A stretch of DNA of 64,000 nt from Pseudevernia furfuracea (taxonomy: Eukaryota > Ascomycota > Lecanoromycetes > Lecanorales > Parmeliaceae). Within the stretch, counting starts at the first letter, position 1. Each line of letters opens with the position of its first letter. The notes under the pieces were generated by a model, which did not search any database, had not been told where the DNA came from, and was given only the letters and a program-made list of their open reading frames with translations. This document shows positions 44,712 through 53,777 of the stretch, piece after piece. The stretch is from the NCBI GenBank assembly GCA_022315425.1, contig JAIUPT010000041.1, forward strand, positions 1,364,001 to 1,428,000, given 5' to 3'. A program made the translations under genes and the position numbers.

Positions 44712-47700
44712 TCAGAACATCAAAGCCCACCGGGCAAAGCTGTTGGTCCACCTGTATGCAATGGCACCTACGACAATGACCAGTGACACGCCGAGACCCT
44801 GGGTTAAGCCCCACCTTCGGCGTCTCGCAAAGGCTCGCGCAGTGCAAATGCCTCTGGATGATTGAAAAATACCAGCAATAGCTTCCTGCCATCGGCCTTG
44901 ACTCCACAGACTCAATGCGTAGAAGCGCATGACCCTGAGTGTCATCTCATGTTCATCTCCCATCACTTTCTTCCTCTGCTCAACCGCTTTCAGGAACATC
45001 AAGTCCGACTCTCGCCATCGCCTTTGTCCATTTAGGATGTTTGCGAGTCGCAGTCTCGCAAACATCGTTTCCCGGTGGTCTTCACCGAGCACAGCATCAA
45101 TATGTTCCAAGACATGGAGAATGATCTCCTCCGCTTCCTTGAATCGACGTTGTCCAATATATGTTTCCGCTAGGCCCGTTTCCGAGAGCAGTTGATCTGG
45201 ATGTTTGTCCCCTCGCACCCTTCTCCCAAGAGAGGTTGCCCGCAAATACAACCGTTCGGCTTCTCTTGGACGTGACTGACATAATTGATTCCAAGCCAAA
45301 CATTCAATCGATATTAGGCTGCTCGGATGCTCCTCCCCCAAACAGTCTTTTCTTGTTTCGATCAGCTTCATCAGCAGTGTCTCCTGCTCTTTTAGACGTC
45401 CTTGCATTCCATAAATAGTAGCCAAATTCTCAATTGCGGTTAGAGAGTGTGGGGAACTGTCACCAAATATGTTGTTCTGACCTTTTATCGCCTGCAGAAA
45501 TCCCGTCTCTGCCTCTCGCAAGAGCCCTTGTCTGGCATGCACAGCAGCGAGATTATCGATACTAGTCAATGTTTCCCGATGCTAGGGACCAAGGATTTCT
45601 TTTCTTCGTTCTAAAACTTGCATCGTTATCATCTTGACCTCCGGCCAACGCTCCTGCTTCGCTAACCCTATGGAGAGCTGGCTCATCGCGAACAGGGTGT
45701 CTAGGTGATCTGGCCCAAGTTTACCTTTATAGAAGTTAACGGCCTGGCGTCTTAAAGCTCCGCTGGCGTTGTAACGACCCTGACTCATATAAATGGAAGC
45801 CAAACATTCTACACTATCATAAGTGCGAAAGTCTTCTTTGCCGAGAACTTCTCGTTGTGCTTCAAGAACCTGTGAAATGAGGGTTTCTGCCTCGTCCAAA
45901 CGGCCTTGCGCTTCATAGACTTGAGCTAAGAAGGCTTTGGTCGAAAGCGTATTGCTATGATTTTGGCCAAGAACCCACGTATTAATATCCGAGATATGCA
46001 GGTAGATCCTTTCTGCTTCCCAAAATTGTCCTAGGCAGCTGTACATTGATGCTAGACGTTTAGCCAAAATGAGCGTACTTGGATGGCTTTCTCCCAAATT
46101 TTCCGTTCTCGTCTGTGTCAAACGTAGGAAAATCCATTTTGCCTCTTGGTAACGTCCCTGTCTTGTATAGTTGACACCCAAATCAAATAATAGTTGTGCC
46201 GTTTCCGGAACCCTATCGTTCAGACATGCCATGATATTGATGAGAACAGCCGGTTTCTCTGAGTCAGATGTTTCCAGCTGCAGTGGAGGTTTTCGTGGTC
46301 CCTCGTGGTTCCTCCACCGCCCAACTTCGAGTGCCCTTGATGCATCGGTCGAAGCAGCGAGCACTGACAGTTGAAGAGAACCCGGCTCCTGTCTCAGATC
46401 TTGTAGCAGCCCAACCTGCAAAGATTCTGCTTCCTTATATTTCCCTGCGGCTTGCAATATATACGCTTGATTGAGCTTGAGTTCGACAACGCAGCAGTTC
46501 TGCTTGCCGAATGCATGTTCCATATCTCGTATTTCTCTCTGGCAGTCCGTCGCGACTATTGTCCGCTCATCGTCTTCGGTCCTGATGATAGGGTTCGCTT
46601 CGACTAACAGACCGCTGTATGCAAGGGATAGAATTCCACCATTGCGGTAACCTCTGTTTATTGTTCCCTTCGCCAGTTTCACTTCCTCATCGAGGTCTTG
46701 GACACAACGTTGAGCTCGCTTCAACCAAATTTGAGACAACTCGTCGTTTGATGGTGTCCCGAACCCCGTCTTGAAGCAGAATGCAGTCTGAAAAGCTGCG
46801 TTGAGGCAATGGTTCTCGGAAAGACCGCCTTTGGCTTGATCCTCGACGCATCTAAAGATATGACTTCGCACACAAATATGTGCTTTCATCAAAAGGTGGA
46901 AGCTTTTGGCAATCTACAAAAGCTTAGCAAAGGAAAATCTGTCTTGAAGGACACGTACTTCAAATTTGATGCTAGAGTGATCAATTGCCATCTGGTCCGT
47001 ATCAACTGTTGATGGGCCCGGCTGCCTAGTAAACTTAGATGGAACCCCGAGCGGCGAACTTCGTCGGTACACAAAAACATACCAGCTATGACCCAAAAGT
47101 GACGCCAACTCCTCGAAGTTTAAGGTTCTCTCTGCAGGGTCACGTGCAAGAGCTGACAGGAAGAACCGTTCTAGATTTTCCCTCTGGTTGGCGGCCAAGC
47201 CCTTCACTGATCTGACAAGTTCGCTAGCAAAATCTCCAAGTGTGTTTTCGAGCTTCATGCTGTCCAGCCACTTCGAGTCATGGAACGGCCATGACTGAGC
47301 CCCCCTTACGGCTGTGGGAACTGAATAGCTACCTGGTGGTCCGTCAAAGGAAAGAAACCAGAGACATAGCATACCGAACGAATATACGTCCAATTTTCTT
47401 GCTCCCAAGACCGTAAAGCCACGATGGTGATATTCGGGAGGGTCCCAGGGCCGCGATCTAGGCGGCTTAATCAACACATTTTTCTTGTTGTTTATTGCCC
47501 ATCCTGCGTAGCCAAAATCTGCTAGCTTCGCATGCACATCTCCAACTCCACTCTTGAAGAGAAGCACGTTCTCGGGTTTGATGTCTCCATGGCTCATATC
47601 TATCCTGTGAGCGAGCCTCTTTCCCGCTTGATCGCAGCTATAGAACTTAGACTTACAATTTGAATGCAAGGCTATTATTGCGCTTGCTACATCAGTGCAT

Positions 47701-48245
47701 AGTTCAAGCCGATCACGCATGGTCGTCAATCTCCCCTGTTCCGAGCTCATGAAAGATTTCAGGTCCCCTAATTGAGCTTTCTCCAGGACTAACACTGGCC
47801 AGACCTTGAGACTTTTTTGATGAATCTCCCAACTTATTGCCTCCAAGTTTACAATGTTCTGGTGATGTCGGATCAGAGGATGACTCAGGATAGAAATCTC
47901 GGAGACTAAGGCATTGAAGCCTTTCTCTTGGTCCTGGGAATCAAGTCCAGATGTATCCGCAAACTTCATTCTTTTGAATACAAAATCGGTTCGTTCGGCG
48001 TAATTCGACTGCCATATCTCCGATGTACCACCTATCCCTAGCCGGCCCCGGCCTTGCTGCCAAGTCAGAGACACGAAGTCGATTTCGTAGTATTGGGCTA
48101 CTGCAAGAAAAGAGATAAAGTCGTTGTGAGAATTCATCGTGGGCAGTTCTATTTTGGACCGATGTTGCAAATCTCTCGTACCATCGGAACGTGTTGAAGT
48201 CCACCCATGACCAACCTCTTCTGACATACACTCGCTCTCCGACAT
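44712..48245 (-). CDS. protein kinase-TPR fusion protein interrupted by one in-frame TAG
   Basis: Exon 1 is 48245-46959 and exon 2 is 46913-44712, separated by a 45-nt intron (GTACGT donor, TGCTAAG branch, TAG acceptor). The kinase domain shows a glycine loop GIGGTSEIW, Lys in FVFKRMKF, SHGDIKPENVLL (HGD in place of HRD), LADFGYAG and a WDPPEYH activation-segment end. A helical linker (AKSFHLLMKAHICVRSHIF) leads into about eleven TPR-like 42-residue repeats of the kinesin-light-chain style (QGRxxEAExL, LGEEHPSSL). A Trp-rich C-terminus with a short hydrophobic segment (GVSLVIVVGAIAY) ends the frame. The codon at 45584-45582 is TAG inside repeat consensus LGPxHRETL, where Glu or Asp is usual. 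Translation would stop after 872 aa, losing six repeats. Everything else is open. Likely a signalling protein of unknown target. Confidence 0.75.
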
Positions 48246-48640
48246 TTTGGGACAATTTTCTCGGATTGGCGTACCTAGCTTGGAGGACTGGACGTGACTT
48301 AGCAAGGACGCCTGTTTCTCAATAGCGTAGCATGATGAAGAAGTATCAAGGTTGCAAAGCTACGGGCATTCGAGATACCAGGGCAAAACCCGCGTCGCTT
48401 GCTCGAAACTTCAAGTGATACATGGGCGCATATCACTGGAAGGAAGCAAGGGTAGTGATTTGTGAAAGCCATCTACCAGAGTACAGATTGATTGATTGAT
48501 TTCTTCATAGCACCCTGAAGTTAGACTCTTAGTGGTCAAACTACGGAGGTAGAAAAACAACAAGAACAAAGACCGAGTCCAAGAGGTAGAGGGATGACTA
48601 CTATCTAGAGTGGTGTGTGAGACGAGTGAGACCACATATA
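48246..48640. promoter_or_regulatory. upstream region of the kinase-TPR gene
   Basis: About 395 bp between the kinase-TPR start codon and the left end of the transposon-like element. It contains short ATTG and GATT repeats near 48488-48500 and no ORF of note. Confidence 0.35.
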
Positions 48641-48642
48641 TA

Positions 48643-49356
48643 CCTTAGCGGAAGTCTATGAGTTCAAAAAACGGTTCTGGAACGGTGTATATACGGTTTT
48701 TTTCTTGACACGTTTTAGGTGCCCACCTCCGCCTTTAGGCGATGAAGTTTTTAACACGTTTCTAAAAAAAAACCGTGTTAAAGTTTAATACGTAATTCTA
48801 AAGAAACCGTAGTTAAAAAGAAACCGTTCTGACACCGTAACTATTCAAGAACCGTATCTTGTCAACCTTCCTTGATCCGATACCAGCTTCCGACAGGGTC
48901 CAGGGTCTAGGGTCCAAGGTCTACCAGGTAACCAACAGCCCCACCAGCCCCCACACCGGACCTCCACTAAGCAGGGGGAAGTCACCCCCGCGAGAAAATC
49001 GTCTAAATCGCTCATTTTTGCACTCAAATTTAGAAGAGCGTTGATTTTTCTCGATATATAGTACTTCCGAGTACTTGGCTTGGCATTTTCTAATAATTTA
49101 ACATGGTGTCGCAATTCTTTTAAGTAGATGGTTGGTATCTTGGTTCTTTTAAAATAACTTAACCGTATCTTCTATAGAAACGTAACTTGATTAGAACTGT
49201 TCTTCTACCGTACTAAAAATAATACCGAATCAAATTTCTAACGTATTAAAAAATAAACGGTAACATGGTACCGGTACCTAGAAACCGCCAAAAGGCGGTT
49301 CCACTAACCGATACCGTTCCAGCACCGTTATTTGAACTCATAGACCTCCGCTAAGG
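48643..49356. mobile_element. non-autonomous TIR DNA transposon (MITE-like), 714 bp, TA target duplication
   Basis: Terminal inverted repeats of 44 bp with 3 mismatches lie at 48643-48686 and 49313-49356, starting CCTTAGCGGA. Each end is flanked by TA (48641-48642 and 49357-49358), as for Tc1/mariner-type insertions. Internal AT-rich subterminal sequence contains many ACCGT/ACGGT words. A perfect 7-bp hairpin (AACCGCC, AAAA loop) lies at 49283-49300, and a GC-rich core lies near 48890-48980. No transposase is encoded. A short minus-strand frame beginning MSDLDDFLAG (ATG near 49013) could be a remnant of an autonomous parent or captured sequence. The element sits about 0.4 kb upstream of the kinase-TPR gene. 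Confidence 0.82.
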
Positions 49357-49694
49357 TACCTTCTCGTAGCCGAGACCAGGCTATCCCACATATAGACTAG
49401 ATCGCCTGAAGGCTTCTACAGCTAGGCTTTATATAGCATAGCGTGCTTGGCAGAGGGGCATATCCTCTTGCTTCCATAGAACAACATCCTCTTCTACCCA
49501 CACGAATGCAGCCACCTTCTGTTTTCTATTGTTGATAATCAATTGCAGAACTACACAATGCACATTTCTACCTGCAAGAATGGTCGGTGCGATATCCTAA
49601 ACAACTTCGTGCACGACATCTTAATTTTCAATTTGAAGTCTGAGGTCTCGCAATCCTCGCAGACAAACAAACTCCCATTTTCATTGGACTGCGT

Positions 49695-50039
49695 ATGATG
49701 TTAGGGTATTACAAAAGCCGTCAGAAAGCCGTCAGAAAGCCGTCAGAAACGAAAGTGCTGACAGACTCTGAGGACTTCACTTCCACGCTGATAAATCTCG
49801 GCGCACCTCACAGCGCGTCTTACCAGGAACGAGTTGAGTGCATAAACCGATTGTGGAAAGAGATCCACACAGCCGTAGGACACGTGTCCGTTGGTCTATT
49901 GACCGATACCATTAGACTAAGAATCCGATGGATTCCTGGCGTTGGCAGCCTCGTGCGAGATGAGGTATTCGTGCATTATTTGCATGGTCAGATGCCGTTG
50001 CTCGTGGACCGCTTCACCGTGAAATTTTCTCCATTATGA
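49695..50039 (+). CDS. small hypothetical ORF, 114 aa
   Basis: An ATG-initiated open frame with mixed composition (for example ERVECINRLWKEIHTAVGH and VGLLTDTIRLRIRWIPGVG). I cannot assign a family. Its N-terminal coding region includes a perfect 11-bp triple repeat, which shifts frame from copy to copy. It lies between the transposon-like element and the CorA-like gene. Because the surroundings are gene-poor it may be a relic or spurious. Confidence 0.3.
   Translation: MMLGYYKSRQKAVRKPSETKVLTDSEDFTSTLINLGAPHSASYQERVECINRLWKEIHTAVGHVSVGLLTDTIRLRIRWIPGVGSLVRDEVFVHYLHGQMPLLVDRFTVKFSPL
49717..49749 (+). repeat. GCCGTCAGAAA x3 tandem repeat
   Basis: Three perfect, adjacent 11-bp copies. A unit of 11 is not a multiple of three, so expansion or contraction would change the reading frame of the overlapping small ORF. 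Confidence 0.85.
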
Positions 50040-51062
50040 ACGACGAAGAGGTTCAAGCAAGTAGTTGAAAGTCGCGGTATGGGAAAGGCTATTACGACTA
50101 TCACAAGTAACAGTCATGTTATGTTGCGCGAAGATTATTGTTATTACTGCAATGTGCATGCTGTGTCTCTACGCTCAATCCTACTCTAAAATACCATAAT
50201 CCTCGAAATCTGCATGCTCCAGTACTAAGCGCATCTTAAGCCAGAGCTCGAGACCCAGGCAAGCCTTCGAGTACGCGCGTTTGAGCATCCATAATCCGCT
50301 TTCTTATATCGTAAGGTGCTCTATTTCTGACTGCGTGGTGTCAGACCAAGAGATTGCTAGCATGATGACAATTAAGGGAAAGGGAGAATAGATGCAATAC
50401 CTCACTAAGAGGCTCGGGAGCAGTGATGATCCATCTATTAAGTTTCCACTACGTCGATTGTCAGAAAGATCCAACAACGCCTTGCGCACGCCCTTAATTG
50501 GAACGTACCGTGGCAGTGTATGTGCCCGGGAGAAATTTGGACACCAGCAATGCTTGCAACCTAGTCCTATCGAGGTAGCGATCGTGTATAATCTGCTGTC
50601 CCGGCATGATGTGAGGACGCTAGTAATTGGGTGTGGTCACAGCCTAGATGAGGTGTACGTATGATACTAGTTGGCGCAATGCGCTAAGGCACAGCTATGT
50701 GTTCAAGAGGTACGCAATTGATCGGTAAAGCTGAAGGATGAAGCTGACGAGGGCGAGGTCGATTACCTATGTAGTAGCAGTCGGCCTGCAATGCATTATG
50801 TTTATGCGCTTGTACTACCTTATTATTGGGGCGTCGATGTCAGCGTGCGCTGGAGTTGCTGCAAGGCTGCAGCACAACTCGGGCACCATCCGGCGCGATC
50901 CTACAGGAGGATCAGATTGCTAATACAACCAATCCCCCTTCACGATATTATCTTCATCTACAACGTCCCGAACCGAGCCGGCAATGCCTTTGTGTTATAT
51001 ACACTGTTCTTTTGCGCAATTGACGGTTCGCAGACTCTGAACTCTCCACACGGAATCCAAGA
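50040..51062. other. gene-poor region upstream of the CorA-like gene
   Basis: About 1 kb with short ORFs only (for example 50392-50664 and 50791-51288). None has recognisable domains. Some could be upstream exons of the next gene, but no splice chain was convincing. Confidence 0.35.
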
Positions 51063-53100
51063 ATGCAGACCTCCAACTACCTTAAGCAGGCAATTTTCTA
51101 TAAGTCGAGCCATACGACAGACCAATGCTTTGAAAGTAAATCAGAGGCTTTATTTCAACGTCCTGGAAAAAAGTCGTTCATCGAGGTACATTATCAGCAG
51201 CCGGGGCAGCAGAAACTCCATAGGGCAGCACCTTTTCTGGATAGTAAACAAGACTCAGACTGTTCTTCTGTGCGTCCGCCTCTTCTAGACCAGTCTCGCT
51301 GCAGCCCCTTAGATGAGGATCCTCCACCGACCTACGACAACTCACCCAGACTACTCCGGCAAGATATCCTAGATCTTAAAGACGTATTGCAAATCGAAAC
51401 GGTCAGCATCCTTATGGCAGCATCTAGTGCTTAGGCTAATACCCATGGGGATGAAGGAAACAAAGCACCGTTTCCGCATATGGTTAGTGAGTCCTCCCCT
51501 CAATCGTGGTTCCCTAAGGTATTGATAGACCAATGGTAGTTTCATACGCCAGGTCAATTCAATGAGCCGCCTCTTGGTTACGCGAAATCTTTTTGAGGCT
51601 TTTATGCTCCATTTTCAAGTACTTCCACAGTTTTGGGAGTATGTTTTACTCTTTGGGGCAAAGTTTTACGAGAACGAGATGAGTCCTCCCCAGCTACGTT
51701 TTAGGAGGCTCGTAGCAGGCAAGACCGAGCTGCGGACTCGTTGCTCAGTTGGTTTCGGTACCTAGATTCGCCACGTGATGTACTTCATCATTGCTTGCTA
51801 ACCTACACAGAATGTGCGTACGGCCTTAGATATGCTGAGCTCAACAAGCGAGGTGGCAAAAGACCATGGTCCATTCGGCAAACTGCAATCTGCCACAGAT
51901 ATATGGCGGGTGATAAAGCCTCCAGCTGGGTCATGATTGCAGCTTCGGAAAGGACCCAGTCGTCTTTGGATCACTATGTCGGAAGTTGCACCGATCTTGC
52001 ATCTCTGAATCCATTTGAGATCCATGTTCTCGTTCTTGACTCTGCGTTGGCAAATTGGCGTTCATACATAATCGCTCTTACAGAAGAAATAATTCATCAG
52101 GTGCGCAGAGCAGTATGCTGTTGGCTTGACTTGCCCTTGCTTATCAGCTACAGTCCGACATAGTACTTGTCGCCTCAGTCGAGGGAAAGGATCCATTTCA
52201 GCTTCTTGATGTACATTTCCAATCCCCTCCTCTCGGGCCCCACTTTTTATGGTATTAGAGCTGCGCACAAGTTAATCTCAGTTCAGGTAGAGGAGCGTCA
52301 ATACCTGAAAGAACTCGAGGATCAAATCCTCGACGTTATTCTAGTCCTCGATTCAACCAATGACACCATTCTTTCCCTTATGGAGAACTACCGGCAGTTC
52401 CGTCGGGATCCCTGTGCATCCGAGAAAGTAGATGATGGTGGTTATGATGCAATAGATTTTGCTTTCCAGGAAAAGCTAAGAGATGTGTCTTCCAGCAGGA
52501 AGAAGGTTCAAACGTTACACGCAAAGCTGAAAAGCACCATAGAGTTGGTAAGCTAAATAAGCGTTTCTTTCAGATATAGGACTCATCAATTGAGGTGTAG
52601 CTTTCAAGTCTCTTAGACCTTGGGAACGGACACTCTCTCAAACAACTCGCGGAAGAAAGCCGTCAAGAAAATCTTATCATACGCAACCTCACAGAAAAAA
52701 GCATGCAAGATGGTGCTGCGGTCAAGGTCTTGACCATGATAACGCTAATATATCTACCCGCAACCGTTGTATCAGTCAGTAACCCAGACATCTGTAATCG
52801 TGCTCCTTGCTTACACTTAATCAGAATTTCTTCTCGACGCAATTTGTGACCCAAAAGCAAGATGGAAACAGCAGCCATGTCGTATTGCTTTCGAATGCAT
52901 GGCTTTTCATCGCTATATGTATACCACTAACACTAGCTACGCTGATACTGTGGTGGGCATGGGTACGCTGTCAAGTACGTCCAGCGCGCTCGATCGAGGA
53001 ACCTACCGCTTTGCAAGCAGTACTAGCGTCGGGGCTGAAGATGAGACGCCCTCGTGCGGGCCTTCGCAACAGATTGACTGAGCCCCCAAACATGGCATAG
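51063..53100 (+). CDS. fungal CorA-like membrane protein
   Basis: Eight predicted exons (51063-51383, 51435-51482, 51553-51751, 51811-52100, 52154-52210, 52287-52547, 52601-52774, 52825-53100) keep phase and give 541 aa. The soluble part includes VNSMSRLLVTRNLFEAF, FWEYVLLFGAK, WSIRQTAICHRY and the helix RSYIIALTEEIIHQ. A long coiled stretch follows (ERQYLKELEDQILDVILVL). CorA topology is clear: helix one AVKVLTMITLIYLPATVVS, a short loop SNFFSTQF, and helix two WLFIAICIPLTLATLILWW. The canonical GMN selectivity motif of CorA magnesium channels is absent, as in the expanded fungal CorA-like group of unknown transport activity. The 5' exon boundaries are the least certain. It sits between two kinase genes. 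Confidence 0.75.
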
Positions 53101-53777
53101 CAAGTCTTGAGTGAGCTCTGTCCGGTCAGTTAGATGTGCGCTACAACATCTTTAGCGCCATGACGGCTCAGTCTGCTGCGCAAAGGAATCCTATAGCCTC
53201 TGTGACCGGATTTAAATGAGAGTGGACTCTTTTCTGCCTTATGGTGGCAAAGAAGGCGAATAAGGCGTTCGATCCTAAATTTGCCTAGCCAATAACTGCC
53301 CAATCATTTGCCTAAGCTGCCTTTCGTACGGGGCCGAGTGCAACAAACCATCCACACATTGATAACCCAACTGCGCCCAAGCATGGGTGGGACAAGGCTT
53401 ACAACTCTGCTACGGTTGCACTGCCCCCTTCTATGATCACGATGAGGCTCTGGGTCATGTCCGTATCTCATGTCCTGATGCCTGACCTACTCAGTTGCTC
53501 CATCTTAAGCTTGTCGTCCGCAAAATTCCTCTCAAATAGCGCACAGAGTTCACTTGATTGCTTATTACAAAACCTCAATAAGGCTGAAACATAATCAATC
53601 AGAAAGATCTACATTTGAATCGGATGAAACGCCCGAACAAGACACAGGCGACGTCTCACGAGGGCAAGAAAAGTATACAGAACCAAAGACTTGTTAGGCT
53701 CTGAAAGCTGATTGTTTGGGAGCGATAAAGGACGGAAGACTCAATCACCTTCCGATAAAAGTCATACAGCGTCACGC
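53101..53777. other. intergenic region between the CorA-like and kinase genes
   Basis: The 677 bp hold no supported gene. The stretch before the kinase ATG is in frame with it but starts only from TTG. Confidence 0.35.

Noticed and set aside
3330..45584. A variant genetic code with UAG as a sense codon
   Set aside because: Other genes in the window end with TAG at their expected C-termini (for example the USP, RPB9 and cystathionine beta-lyase), so UAG works as stop here.
45560..45620. An intron with CCCTAG acceptor to remove the TPR stop
   Set aside because: The nearest in-phase donor would give an intron of only ~36 nt and delete part of a TPR helix. Flanking sequence follows the repeat consensus without a gap.
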